Below, in pieces: positions 55,596-64,000 of a DNA stretch of 64,000 bases. A model generated the notes under the pieces. The model was not told the DNA's origin and did no database searches. It worked only from the letters and a program-made list of their open reading frames with translations. Position 1 is the stretch's first letter; each line of letters starts with the position of its first letter. Made by a program: the position numbers and the translations under genes. Where the stretch lies: positions 1-64,000 of the forward strand of contig CACZBD010000008.1 in the NCBI GenBank assembly GCA_902779305.1. The letters run 5' to 3'. This DNA comes from an uncultured Lachnospiraceae bacterium (GTDB lineage: Bacteria; Bacillota; Clostridia; Lachnospirales; Lachnospiraceae).

Positions 55596-56562
55596 GTTCA
55601 AGCCCCTCAAGATTGATATATTTGGCAAAGGTGTTCGGAAAAGGGATCTCTATGACTTTACCGGACAGGTCGGAAAACGGTTCCTTAAGTTCCGGCATCT
55701 CCAGCCTGTAAGCATGCAGAAGCTGAGAACTGCACCGGTATTTTTTGTTAAGAGCAGGGTCCCCGTACTTTTGATCCCCAAGGATCGGATGATCGATCGA
55801 ACTTAAATGTGCGCGGATCTGGTGTGTTTTTCCTGTGATCAGTTCGATCTTTAAAAGCGAAAGTTCCCCGTCATTTATAACAGGATACACGCGGGTCTTA
55901 ATTGGATCTGCATCTTCTGCGGGTTCCTCAAGGATCTGCACTTTATTGTTCTTTTCATCCTTCTTCAGATAGCCTTCCAGCAAAAAAGGTTCCCTGACGG
56001 TACCTTTTACGATACAGGCATAATATTTATGGACTGAGCGGTCTTTTAAGATCTTTGACAGCAGTCTGGCGCCCTGCAGCGATTTGGAGCAAAGCAGGAG
56101 TCCTGAAGTATTTCTGTCAAGACGGTTGCAGACGGACGGCTGAAAAGCAAACGGATCTTTCGGATCATACAGACCCTTGCTCTGCAGATAGGCAAGACAG
56201 TATTCGTTCATCGAAACGGAATCCTCTTTTGCTTTCTGCGATAAGATCCCCGCAGGTTTATTGACGATCAGGACATGTTCATCTTCGTATACGACAGAAA
56301 TAGAAAAATCGCTTAAGTTCTCTGCATGCTGATTTTCCCCAATCTTCAGGAATTTATCGAAGGTCTCATCCGACAGGAAAAACCGGATCACATCATTTTC
56401 CCTTAAAAGCTCATTTCCTTTTGCCTTTTTCCCGTTTAAGGTGATGTTTTTCTTTCTGAACATCTTGTAGAAAAAAGAGATGGGCGCTTCTTTTAAGATC
56501 CTGGCGCAGTATTTATCCAGCCGCTGATCCGCGTCATCTATTGAAATTCTGAATTCTTTCAT
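55528..56562 (-). CDS. RluA family pseudouridine synthase (RluC-like)
   Basis: A 344-residue RNA pseudouridine synthase with an N-terminal S4 domain (residues about 10-75), the catalytic motif CNRLDRNTSGLLLCSKS and the GKTHQIRAHLSSIDHPILGDQKYG segment. The last ~25 residues (GLEHGDLEQQGSSRLNTGRPHQQDK) are unlike the family and lie over the recU start, so the natural end may have been extended. It is a different paralog from the rluD gene at 24495. Confidence 0.85.
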   Translation of the reverse strand: MKEFRISIDDADQRLDKYCARILKEAPISFFYKMFRKKNITLNGKKAKGNELLRENDVIRFFLSDETFDKFLKIGENQHAENLSDFSISVVYEDEHVLIVNKPAGILSQKAKEDSVSMNEYCLAYLQSKGLYDPKDPFAFQPSVCNRLDRNTSGLLLCSKSLQGARLLSKILKDRSVHKYYACIVKGTVREPFLLEGYLKKDEKNNKVQILEEPAEDADPIKTRVYPVINDGELSLLKIELITGKTHQIRAHLSSIDHPILGDQKYGDPALNKKYRCSSQLLHAYRLEMPELKEPFSDLSGKVIEIPFPNTFAKYINLEGLEHGDLEQQGSSRLNTGRPHQQDK

Positions 56563-57125
56563 AATGAGATCGCCTTTATGACGTTAAAGATACTCTGCAC
56601 ATCCGGATCAGGCGTTTTCTGCTCCGTATTTTTCACGACTTCCTCAAGCCGTTTCATGAAAAGACGCTTGTCCTGAAAGATCTTCACACCGGTATCCCGT
56701 CCGTCCTGATTGAGCGCTTCCTTGATCTGTGCTTCGAGCATCTTCAGATCCCCCGTGGATTCACAAAAAGAACAGATCATGTTATCTGAACAGATCAGCG
56801 CAGGCAGGTAGTATGCCTGTTGCGATGTTGTCAGAACGTTCTCATAAAGGATGGGAAGTTCCTTTCTATGCTGTTCATATTCGTCATGCTCTTCTTTTTT
56901 CAGGGAACGGAACCTTAAAAACATGATCATGTTGACCATGCTTTTGGATGCGGGAAGAAGTCCCAGAACAGCGATCACGGTCAACAGATTCTTATTACTT
57001 CCGGTCCTTGTATAACCTATGAAATACAGCCCGAGCGCGAGTACAAAAAGCAAAACCGTCCGCAGCACGGAAAGGATCTGATGTTGTCTGATATAGCCGA
57101 ATGTTCCTTTTTCTTTGATCTTCAT
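56559..57125 (-). CDS. Membrane protein of unknown function
   Basis: A 188-residue protein with two membrane helices near the N-terminus (about 18-38 and 47-71, separated by RTGSNKN) and a ~115-residue cytosolic helical/alpha-beta part (YEQHRKELPILYENVLTTSQQAYYLPALICSDNMICSFC...). No motif recognised. It overlaps the RluA gene by four bases and follows the rRNA methyltransferase by seven, so it is part of that operon. Confidence 0.8.
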   Translation of the reverse strand: MKIKEKGTFGYIRQHQILSVLRTVLLFVLALGLYFIGYTRTGSNKNLLTVIAVLGLLPASKSMVNMIMFLRFRSLKKEEHDEYEQHRKELPILYENVLTTSQQAYYLPALICSDNMICSFCESTGDLKMLEAQIKEALNQDGRDTGVKIFQDKRLFMKRLEEVVKNTEQKTPDPDVQSIFNVIKAISL

Positions 57126-57132
57126 AAGCAGT

Positions 57133-58497
57133 TTAGTGTCTGATAAATCCGGGATTTATCATATTTTTCAATTTACTTTGATCTTTTTTTGCAAATCCGA
57201 GCGGATAACCGTCAACGCAGACAAGAACGATCCCGTTTGATCCCCCGCTTTCATCTTCTGATAAAAATACCGTTTCTCCGCGAAGATATCTCAAGACGCG
57301 CTCGTCATCCGTGCCGAAACTGACCGTTTGGTCAAAATCACGGGATGACAGCCACATCGCCAAAGCCTGATCCGGCTTCAGATTCCCGTTTCGACCGGCT
57401 TCCCCAAGCAACAGTCCTGTCCGGATATAACGGATCGGACTTCTGAACAGTTTTTCATATCCTTCCGGTAAAAGATACAATAAATTGTCTCTTTCCAGGA
57501 TCCGTTCCGGCGCAACAGGTTTGGTGATCCGTTTGCAAAGATCAAGTACCCCGGGCGGCAGCTTCTTTGGTTTTAAAACAACCGGTCTGTCATTTGCTTC
57601 TTCGGGGCAATTACCCTGCTTCTTCAACAGTGCAAGGAAATGGCCTTCTGCCTTCATCTTATGCGGAAAACACCTTGCCGCCTCTTTCAGTCCCAGAAAA
57701 CCTTCCGACATCCCGTCCGTCAGTTCGATCTGAACAGGGGAAAGTTCCGGATATTGCTCCAAAAGCCAAAGGATATTCTCTTCATTTTCCGTCAGGGAAA
57801 ACGTGCAGGTGGAATACATGAGATATCCGCCGCATTTGAGCAACTTTACGGCTGCTGACAGGATCTCTCTCTGAACGGGCGCATAATGGGAAGGTCCTTT
57901 TTGCTCCCAATCTTTTATCAGTGAAGGATCTTTACGGAACATCCCTTCACCGGAACAGGGCGCGTCCACCAGGATCTTATCAAAAACAGGTCCGTAGATT
58001 GCTGCAAGGTCTTTTGGGTCCATGGCACTGACAAAACAGTTGGAAACCCCCGCAAGAACCAGATTTTTCATCAGCGTCCTGGCTCTGTTGGCGCTTAAGT
58101 CGTTGGCAAACAGGATCCCTTCTCCCTTCAGTTTTGCCGCAAGCTGCGTGGATTTTCCTCCGGGCGCTGCACAAAGATCCAGTACCAGATCACCCGGTTT
58201 TACCGGAAGTCTGTCTGCCGGCAGCATGGCGGAGGGATCCTGCAGATAGTATAATCCTGCCGCATGAAAGGGATGTTTTGCGGGAGACACATCATCTTGG
58301 ATGTAATATCCGTTTTGAACGAAAGGGATCTCTTCCCCAGCAAGACCTGCCTGTAAAATACGGTCAGCAGCCTGTTCGCGCAAGGTGTTGACTCTTAATC
58401 CACGGCAGTTGGGCATAGAAAAAGAGGCCTCATATGAGGAATAACCGTCCCCGAGCAAGGTCTGCATATTCTGCATGAACTGTTCCGGAACCTTCAT
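57133..58497 (-). CDS. RsmF/NOL1-NOP2-Sun family RNA m5C methyltransferase
   Basis: A 454-residue SAM-dependent cytosine-5 RNA methyltransferase. The SAM motif LDLCAAPGGKSTQLA and the two catalytic cysteines in VDAPCSGEGMF and YSTCTFS are plain. The C-terminal ~140 residues (PEGYEKLFRSPIRYIRTGLLLG...) resemble the RsmF tail used to bind rRNA. Target base in 16S is inferred from the family, not shown. Confidence 0.9.
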   Translation of the reverse strand: MKVPEQFMQNMQTLLGDGYSSYEASFSMPNCRGLRVNTLREQAADRILQAGLAGEEIPFVQNGYYIQDDVSPAKHPFHAAGLYYLQDPSAMLPADRLPVKPGDLVLDLCAAPGGKSTQLAAKLKGEGILFANDLSANRARTLMKNLVLAGVSNCFVSAMDPKDLAAIYGPVFDKILVDAPCSGEGMFRKDPSLIKDWEQKGPSHYAPVQREILSAAVKLLKCGGYLMYSTCTFSLTENEENILWLLEQYPELSPVQIELTDGMSEGFLGLKEAARCFPHKMKAEGHFLALLKKQGNCPEEANDRPVVLKPKKLPPGVLDLCKRITKPVAPERILERDNLLYLLPEGYEKLFRSPIRYIRTGLLLGEAGRNGNLKPDQALAMWLSSRDFDQTVSFGTDDERVLRYLRGETVFLSEDESGGSNGIVLVCVDGYPLGFAKKDQSKLKNMINPGFIRH

Positions 58498-58522
58498 ACG
58501 AATACCTCTTGATCATTCCATA

Positions 58523-59974
58523 TCATTTCAATGCTTCCAGGATCTTTAACAGGAATTCCCAGGTTTCCCTTGTTGAACGGATGTCCAGTTTTTCTTTCGG
58601 TGTATGGATATTCTCGATCGTCGGACCGAAAGAAACGATATCGAGATCGGGAACTTTCTCATAAAAGATCCCGCATTCCAGTCCCGCATGAATTCCCATC
58701 AGACAGGGGTTCTTGCCGAAAACCTGCTGATAAACATCAAACACCGTTTTGCGCAGCGGAGAATCTTCTTTGAATTCCCATGCCGGATAATCGGATTCCA
58801 CGGTATAACTGCCGCCGATCGTCTCCGTCAGATACTGCATTTTGTCTCTGAGAGCGATCTTTTCGGATGTTACGGAACTGCGCACGGAAACGATCAGTTC
58901 AAAATAATCGTCCAAAAGGCGCATGATCCCGGCATTGCTGGATGTCTGCACAAGATGCTCCGTATTCATGCTCATTTTCTGGATCCCATCGGGGATCGTC
59001 ATCAGTAAAAATACGGCTCTCTCTTTGGTCTTCGGTGTCAGAACGCGAACCTGCGCTGTCTCAAGGGTCTCGCAGTAGATCGTGATATTATGTTCCACCG
59101 CGCTGTATTCGTTCTGAATGATCTTCGCATATTCGCTGACGATCCCTTCGAGCTTTTCAACATCCTGCTCATTGATCACGATCTGCGCTTTGGATTCCCT
59201 CGGGATCGCATTATCCTGCAGTCCACCGTTTAACCCGGCAAGATCATATGCAATGGATTTGCCGACAAAATGAAGCATACGGCCCATCAGAAGATTGGCG
59301 TTTCCATGGTATTTATCGATCTCCGTGCCGGAATGTCCGCCCTGCAGTCCGCAGATCACAAGGTTGCATTTCACGCCCTGTTTCTCACAGTAACGGACCG
59401 GAACCCTGCAGATCACACGGCTTCCGCCGGCGCAGCTGGTCAGGATCTCTCCTTCTTCTTCATTATCAAGGTTCAAAAGTCTCCTTCCCTTCAGGAAAGA
59501 GGTGTCAAGCGCATGTGCGCCATCCATGCCGGTCTCTTCATCCACCGTAAAGACACATTCGATCGGCGGATGTACATAATCTCCGTCAAGAAGCGCAAGC
59601 ATATAGGCAACGGCAACACCGTCGTCTCCGCCGAGTGTCGTTCCTTTTGCATATACGTATTCATCGGAAACTTCCAGTTTCAGGCCGTCTTTTTTGAAAT
59701 CGAATCTGGCGGCAAGTTCAAAATTCTTCTCGCACACCATGTCAAGATGCCCCTGTAAGATCACGGGTTTGGAATTCTCATAACCTTTGGAGCCGCATTT
59801 ATAGATGATCACATTCCCTATGGCATCGGAAATATAGGTCAGTTCTCTTTTCCTGGCAAAATCAACCACATATTCCGTTATTGCAGCCGTATTCCCGGAA
59901 CCATGGGGAATTGCACAGATATCTTCAAAAAACGAAAATACATTTTTCGGTTCCAAATGTTCCAAAATACGCAT
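58523..59974 (-). CDS. pepD: Aminoacyl-histidine dipeptidase (PepD, M20 family)
   Basis: Zinc dipeptidase that cleaves Xaa-His dipeptides such as carnosine. The 483-residue protein has VILQGHLDMVCEK, LGGDDGVAVAYMLALL, FTVDEETGMDGAHALD and the dimerisation lid (GGHSGTEI) of M20 peptidases. It stands between the methyltransferase and coiled-coil gene on the minus strand. Confidence 0.92.
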   Translation of the reverse strand: MRILEHLEPKNVFSFFEDICAIPHGSGNTAAITEYVVDFARKRELTYISDAIGNVIIYKCGSKGYENSKPVILQGHLDMVCEKNFELAARFDFKKDGLKLEVSDEYVYAKGTTLGGDDGVAVAYMLALLDGDYVHPPIECVFTVDEETGMDGAHALDTSFLKGRRLLNLDNEEEGEILTSCAGGSRVICRVPVRYCEKQGVKCNLVICGLQGGHSGTEIDKYHGNANLLMGRMLHFVGKSIAYDLAGLNGGLQDNAIPRESKAQIVINEQDVEKLEGIVSEYAKIIQNEYSAVEHNITIYCETLETAQVRVLTPKTKERAVFLLMTIPDGIQKMSMNTEHLVQTSSNAGIMRLLDDYFELIVSVRSSVTSEKIALRDKMQYLTETIGGSYTVESDYPAWEFKEDSPLRKTVFDVYQQVFGKNPCLMGIHAGLECGIFYEKVPDLDIVSFGPTIENIHTPKEKLDIRSTRETWEFLLKILEALK

Positions 59975-59998
59975 TTTTCTTTCTTGCTATCCTTTCCT

Positions 59999-60583
59999 TC
60001 AGATCAGAACATCCGGAGAAGCGGGTTCTGAATCTTTTGCATCCGCTTTCGGTTTCAGTTCGTCCCTGTTTTTTTCGATCACGTCTTTGCTTTCTTTTAA
60101 TTTGGCAAGCAGATCCCCGTATTTCGCCTCTGCCGTGTCGATCGCATGAACAACGATATTCTCGAGTTCGGCAAGCATATCGTCCGTATAGTCCATTACG
60201 GACTGGCGGATGTTATTTGCCTCTTCGCTGGCCTGATCCACGATCTGCTGTGCCTGCTGTGTTGCCTGATCCACGATCTGCTGCGCCTGCGCATAGGCCT
60301 GCTGCATGATCTCGTGCTCTTCGATCATCTGATCCTGATGGATCTGTGTCTCAGCAAGCATGGCATCCGCTCTTTCACGCGCATCATTTAAGATCTCTTC
60401 CTTCTGGCTGATGACCTTCTGATAACGCTTGATCTCATCCGGAGTCTTGTTGCGAAGCTCCCGGAGCAATTCGTCAATATGTTCTTTTTCAACAAGGATT
60501 TTGGTGCTGGAAAACGGCTGGAATTTGCAGCCGTCGATAAACTCTTCGATTTCTGTGATGACCTGTTCGATTTTGCTCTGCAT
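59999..60583 (-). CDS. Coiled-coil protein, DivIVA/ATPase stalk-like, unknown function
   Basis: A 194-residue soluble protein. After a ~60-residue N-terminus (MQSKIEQVITEIEEFIDGCKFQPFSSTKILVEKEHIDELL), it is a long coiled coil (about 55-165) with a near-duplicated unit AQQIVDQA(T/S)QQA. No membrane segment. Similar short proteins are sometimes labelled ATPase or DivIVA-like; neither can be confirmed. It precedes coaD by two bases in the direction opposite to order of translation (coaD first, then this gene), suggesting co-transcription with coaD. Confidence 0.75.
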   Translation of the reverse strand: MQSKIEQVITEIEEFIDGCKFQPFSSTKILVEKEHIDELLRELRNKTPDEIKRYQKVISQKEEILNDARERADAMLAETQIHQDQMIEEHEIMQQAYAQAQQIVDQATQQAQQIVDQASEEANNIRQSVMDYTDDMLAELENIVVHAIDTAEAKYGDLLAKLKESKDVIEKNRDELKPKADAKDSEPASPDVLI

Positions 60584-60585
60584 GA

Positions 60586-61071
60586 TTACTCCCCTTTTTG
60601 ATATTTGCGATAAACCATTTCTGCTACATACGGCGGAACGAATTTGGAAATGTCACCGCCGTAACTTGCGACCTCTTTGACCGTAGACGAGGAAAGATAG
60701 GCGTAATCAAGGCTCGTGGTCAAAAAAACCGTATCCACCTGATCGCATAACTTCCGGTTCGTCTGGGAGAGCTGCAATTCGTATTCAAAATCGGTAATGG
60801 CACGCAGACCCCTTATCACCACGTCCGCACCGCTTTTCTTTGCATGCTCCACAAGAAGGCCGTTAAAACTGTCCACTTTGACATTTGGCATGTCTTTCGT
60901 GACTTCCTTAAGTATTTTAACACGTTCTTCTATAGAAAACAACGGACTTTTCCCGCTGTTGTTCAGTACGGAGACCGTTATTTCATCAAAGATCATTGCC
61001 GCTCTTTTGATGATGTCCAGATGGCCGTAGGTCACCGGATCAAAGCTGCCGGGATAGATCGCTTTTTTCAT
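60586..61071 (-). CDS. coaD: Phosphopantetheine adenylyltransferase
   Basis: Fourth step of coenzyme A synthesis. 161 residues with the nucleotidyltransferase motif [16 protein letters not shown] (TxGH), [16 protein letters not shown] and the C-terminal [22 protein letters not shown]. It follows rsmD, the widespread rsmD-coaD pair, but with a 181-base gap holding two palindromic elements. Confidence 0.96.
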   Translation of the reverse strand: MKKAIYPGSFDPVTYGHLDIIKRAAMIFDEITVSVLNNSGKSPLFSIEERVKILKEVTKDMPNVKVDSFNGLLVEHAKKSGADVVIRGLRAITDFEYELQLSQTNRKLCDQVDTVFLTTSLDYAYLSSSTVKEVASYGGDISKFVPPYVAEMVYRKYQKGE

Positions 61072-61099
61072 TTTCGTTCCTCGCTTATTCTTTACTTAC

Positions 61100-61160
61100 G
61101 AATTCAGAAAACGTTTTCCTCATCGCTTGGAACGCTCTTCGGAAAAGTTTTTCTGAATTC
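61100..61160 (-). repeat. Palindromic intergenic element, copy B
   Basis: On the minus strand, TTTTCC and GGAAAA frame a loop GAAGAGCGTTCCAAGCGATGA, nearly the same as copy A at 11350. A bulged C follows GGAAAA, then CGTTTT.../GAATTCAG arms extend the stem to about 19 bp, ending in GAATTC at both ends. On plus the hairpin is followed by TTATTTTTTT but no plus-strand gene ends here. Confidence 0.75.
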
Positions 61161-61175
61161 TTATTTTTTTATAGA

Positions 61176-61237
61176 TTTCAACGAAAGACTTTTCCGAGAC
61201 TATAATGAAGGGAGGAGGAAAATGTCTTTCGGGGAAA
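61176..61237 (+). repeat. Palindromic intergenic element, copy C
   Basis: TTTTCC (61190-61195) and GGAAAA (61217-61222) with a bulged T (61223) and arms CGAAAGAC/GTCTTTCG. The loop starts GAGACT and ends GGAGGA and differs from A and B, but length (21) and GA...GA ends are kept. It lies 15 bases after copy B. Confidence 0.7.
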
Positions 61238-61252
61238 TCTTTCGAACTGCAT

Positions 61253-61819
61253 TTACAATCTTTTCACCTGCAGAAATACATGCGAATTGGTCTTATATTC
61301 CTTGATCTTCATGATCTCAAAACGGCTTCCCGGTTCATGTAGATAGGAAAGATCCGTTTCATTGGATACTTCCATGATGATGATCGTTTCTGGATGAATC
61401 AGGGAGCTGTCCGAGAGCACTCTCAGCGCCTCTTCTTCAAGCCCCAGTCCGTAAGGCGGGTCCATAAAGATCACATCAAAAACATGTTTTCCTTTCAGGG
61501 AATATAGCGCAGAGATCGCATCTTGTGAGATCACTTCCGCCCTGTCGGATAAATGCGTATTCTTCAGATTTTCTTCGATGCATTTGATCGCATCTCTTGC
61601 TTTTTCCACAAAGACCGCATGCTTTACCCCGCGGCTCAGCGCTTCGATGCCGATGGCGCCGCTTCCGCTGAACAGATCCAGAAATTCCGTATCCGCATAC
61701 AGATAGGGTTGCAGAACATTGAACAGGGTTTCTTTGTATTTATCAGAAGTAGGTCTGGTATTCAGTCCGGCCGGCGCTTTTAACAAAAGCCTTCTGGCCG
61801 ATCCCGCGATCACTCTCAT
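61253..61819 (-). CDS. rsmD: 16S rRNA (guanine966-N2)-methyltransferase RsmD
   Basis: A 188-residue SAM methyltransferase with LDLFSGSGAIGIEALSRG and the catalytic DPPYGLGLEEEAL motif. The start at ATG 61819 (MRVIAGSARR), with AAGGT upstream, is preferred to one at 61849. It precedes coaD. Confidence 0.94.
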   Translation of the reverse strand: MRVIAGSARRLLLKAPAGLNTRPTSDKYKETLFNVLQPYLYADTEFLDLFSGSGAIGIEALSRGVKHAVFVEKARDAIKCIEENLKNTHLSDRAEVISQDAISALYSLKGKHVFDVIFMDPPYGLGLEEEALRVLSDSSLIHPETIIIMEVSNETDLSYLHEPGSRFEIMKIKEYKTNSHVFLQVKRL

Positions 61820-61830
61820 CTTATGTACCT

Positions 61831-61877
61831 TGCCGCAGGCATGGTGCAATTGGTGACGCGCCTGCTACGGCACCAAT
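61831..61877 (-). other. Two mutually exclusive stems upstream of rsmD
   Basis: TGCCGCAGGC (61831-61840) pairs with GCCTG and CGGCA (61860-61864 and 61868-61872, with a 3-base bulge). ATTGGTG (61849-61855) pairs with CACCAAT (61871-61877). The two share bases 61871-61872, so only one can form. No T tract; a role is speculative. Confidence 0.4.
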
Positions 61878-61886
61878 AATCGTTAA

Positions 61887-64000
61887 TCAGGAACGCATCT
61901 TTGTTCCTTTGGTATCACGTCTTGCAAGTTTCAATCTGTTCAGTTCGATCTCTCTGCCGTTATAGGTGCCCGTCGTCAGTACGCCTTCCTCGACAAAGTA
62001 AACTTCCTCAAGTTCGTCTTTTGGCGCAAGCTTCATCCCACGCACGCCGACAGCAGCTTTCTTTTTCTGCGGAACCTCATCGATCATGAATTTTAGGAAC
62101 ATGCCACCTTTGGTCTGCAGCACGGCAAATTTCTGATTCACGATCGGGCAGACACAGATCAGTTCATCACCGGGGGACAGCATGGTTGCCGCAACCGTCC
62201 TCTTGGTAACATCAAATTCCGTGCCGTAAACCTGTTTCATCATCGCATATTTCGAAACAAACATCAGTTTCTGCATGATCACATCATTCATGGGAGCGAT
62301 ATGGATCGCATATTCACTCTGACTGTCATAGTTGCTGATATTATCGATCGGGGTTCCTTTATCGCGGAATTTGCCGAACGGAATATCAAGCACCTTCACG
62401 GAATGCATCTGTCCCCTATTCGTAAAGACACAGATCCTGCCGGTATTCAATGTCTGCAGGATAAACCGGTTCTCCGCATCCGCAGCTTCTTTATTGCGTT
62501 CATAGGTGATGGGATCCACCGCTCTGGCATAGCCGAAACGGTCGATCATGACGACAACATCCATCTCCTCGATCTTCTTTTCCTCAAAGACCGCTTCGTC
62601 CGCATCAATGATCGCGGTTCTTCTCTCTCTTCCGAACTCTTTCTGATACCCTTCGAGCTCTTTGATGATCACCTTATCCATGGACTTCGGATTCAGCAGG
62701 ATATCCTTGTAGGTCGCAATATTCTTCAGCGTCTGTTCATGGTCTTTTAAGAGCGCTTCGATCTCAAGTCCGATCAGCTTGTAGAGCCTCATTTCCAGGA
62801 TCGCCGTTGCCTGCCTTTCGGTAAAACGCAGCTGTTCCGCCATTTTCTTGGAAATCCTGGACTTGAACCGGATCCCCTCCGTATTTCCTTCCATCAGACA
62901 GGCCTTGGCCATCTTCATGTCGGTGGAACCCCTTAAGATCTCAATGATCAGGTCGATCACGTCACAGGCTTTGATCAGGCCTTCCTGTACTTCCTTTTTG
63001 TCCATCTCCTTATTCAGGAGCGTTCTGTATTTTCTGGTATTGATCTCTTTCTGAAAATTGACATGATGGATAATGATATCCTTAAGGCCAAGCGTTTCCG
63101 GTCTGCCGCCGGCTACGGCAAGCATGTTTACGCCAAACGTATCCTCCAGCTTGGTCTTCTTTAGGAGCATATTCTTCAGATTCTCAACATCCGCATCCTT
63201 TTTCAGTTCCAGCACGATCCGGATCCCTTCCTTGCTGGACTGGTTGGAAATGTCAACGATATCCGTCGTCTTTTTGGCATCGATCAGGGCAACAACATCC
63301 GTCAGGAACTTGGAAATATTGGCGCCGATCATCGTATAAGGGATCTCCGTGATGACAAGACGTTTCTTCCCGCCTTTTGCTTCTTCCACGGTCATCTTTC
63401 CGCGGATCCTGATCTTGCCGGTTCCGGTCTCATAAATATTCAGCAGTTCGCTTTTGTTGGTCACGATCCCGCCTGTCGGAAAATCAGGGCCCGGCAGGTA
63501 TTTCATCAATTCTTCCGTTGTGATCGCAGGATTCTGCATATAAGCTTTCACAGCGTTGACGACCTCGGAAAGATTATGCGGCGGCATGGATGTTACCATA
63601 CCGACGGCAATACCTTCCGAACCGTTCACGAGAAGGTTCGGGAATCTGCACGGAAGCACCTGCGGTTCCTTCTCCGTCTCATCGAAATTCGGCATGAAAT
63701 CCACTACATCCTTATCAAGATCCGAAAGCATGGCTTCCTGCGCGATCTTCTGTAGTCTTGCTTCCGTATAACGCATGGCAGCGGCGCCGTCTCCCTCGAT
63801 GGAGCCGAAATTCCCGTGCCCGTCGACAAGCGCCATTCCTTTTTTGAAGTCCTGCGACATGACCACAAGTGCTTCATAAATGGAGCTGTCGCCGTGAGGA
63901 TGATATTTACCCATGGTATCCCCGACAATACGCGCGGATTTCCTGTAGGGTTTGTCATAGCGGATCCCCAGCTCGTACATATCGTACAGGGTTCTTCGCT
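61887..64000 (-). CDS. parC: DNA topoisomerase IV / gyrase-like subunit A (5' end beyond window)
   Basis: Type IIA topoisomerase cutting subunit, open at the window edge; the readable part starts RRTLYDMYELGIRYDKPYRKSARIVGDTMGKYHPHGDSSIYE. The catalytic Tyr lies in GDGAAAMRYTEARL. The C-terminal part is a short beta-propeller-like domain with no QRRGGKG GyrA box, and ends soon after (total about 740 residues), which favours ParC over GyrA. The rest of the N-terminus and any parE would be at positions above 64000. Confidence 0.85.
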   Translation of the reverse strand, partial: RRTLYDMYELGIRYDKPYRKSARIVGDTMGKYHPHGDSSIYEALVVMSQDFKKGMALVDGHGNFGSIEGDGAAAMRYTEARLQKIAQEAMLSDLDKDVVDFMPNFDETEKEPQVLPCRFPNLLVNGSEGIAVGMVTSMPPHNLSEVVNAVKAYMQNPAITTEELMKYLPGPDFPTGGIVTNKSELLNIYETGTGKIRIRGKMTVEEAKGGKKRLVITEIPYTMIGANISKFLTDVVALIDAKKTTDIVDISNQSSKEGIRIVLELKKDADVENLKNMLLKKTKLEDTFGVNMLAVAGGRPETLGLKDIIIHHVNFQKEINTRKYRTLLNKEMDKKEVQEGLIKACDVIDLIIEILRGSTDMKMAKACLMEGNTEGIRFKSRISKKMAEQLRFTERQATAILEMRLYKLIGLEIEALLKDHEQTLKNIATYKDILLNPKSMDKVIIKELEGYQKEFGRERRTAIIDADEAVFEEKKIEEMDVVVMIDRFGYARAVDPITYERNKEAADAENRFILQTLNTGRICVFTNRGQMHSVKVLDIPFGKFRDKGTPIDNISNYDSQSEYAIHIAPMNDVIMQKLMFVSKYAMMKQVYGTEFDVTKRTVAATMLSPGDELICVCPIVNQKFAVLQTKGGMFLKFMIDEVPQKKKAAVGVRGMKLAPKDELEEVYFVEEGVLTTGTYNGREIELNRLKLARRDTKGTKMRS

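Overview
This window looks like chromosomal backbone from an anaerobic Clostridia bacterium (Bacillota), most likely a Lachnospiraceae relative. The evidence is: the rplU-prp-rpmA-obgE-yhbY-nadD-yqeK-rsfS ribosome cluster with a Prp-cleavable L27 leader; a Gram-positive type LexA box next to a divergent LysM gene; short-form HisG with HisZ; a NifU-like/GGGtGRT pair; the order mreB-mreC-mreD-PBP2-minC-rodA-mgsA; and paired B12-radical-SAM and DUF2344 genes with a short RNase E/G. No rRNA, tRNA, CRISPR array, insertion sequence or prophage was seen. The assignment to family is inference from gene content.

Layout. From 0.1 to 19.1 kb almost everything is on the plus strand: topB, an Fe-S scaffold-like gene plus GGGtGRT gene, a Lys/Glu-rich membrane protein, a branched-chain amino acid block (ilvB, two ilvN-type genes, ilvC), fhs and a formate/nitrite-family channel, a GntP permease with glycerate 2-kinase, and the ribosome-assembly cluster. 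At 19.2-20.5 kb lexA (minus) and a small membrane LysM protein (plus) diverge from a region with four LexA-box-like sites. From 20.5 kb to the end all genes are on the minus strand: a tyrosine recombinase, ttcA, an AI-2E-family protein, a cytidylate-kinase-like gene, rluD-lspA, sepF-yggS-hlyD, a small P-loop gene, the cell-shape operon (radC, mreBCD, PBP2, minC, rodA, mgsA, dacF), a methionine-gamma-lyase-like gene, miaA-mutL-mutS, rng with its radical SAM partners, an InlB-repeat secreted protein, the histidine operon hisZ-G-D-B-IE, recU, an RluA gene, an rRNA methyltransferase, pepD, a coiled-coil gene, coaD, rsmD, and a topoisomerase IV/gyrase A gene cut by the window edge.

The gene set is mostly housekeeping: translation and ribosome maturation, cell wall elongation and division, DNA repair, amino acid synthesis and one-carbon/formate metabolism. 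The least explained signals are non-coding or architectural: (i) three intergenic palindromes that share a core and a bulged pyrimidine but have different, internally complementary arms; (ii) a 24-bp near-palindrome just downstream of the his promoter; (iii) a HisIE protein carrying an N-terminal HisF-like barrel that lacks the first catalytic Asp; (iv) a minC with no minD or minE beside it; (v) two acetolactate synthase small subunits in tandem, the second with its own strong promoter; (vi) the lexA/LysM divergent SOS region, which resembles lexA-yneA; and (vii) a 23-bp tandem duplication that doubles a stop codon plus ribosome binding site. No clear new defence or mobile system was found.
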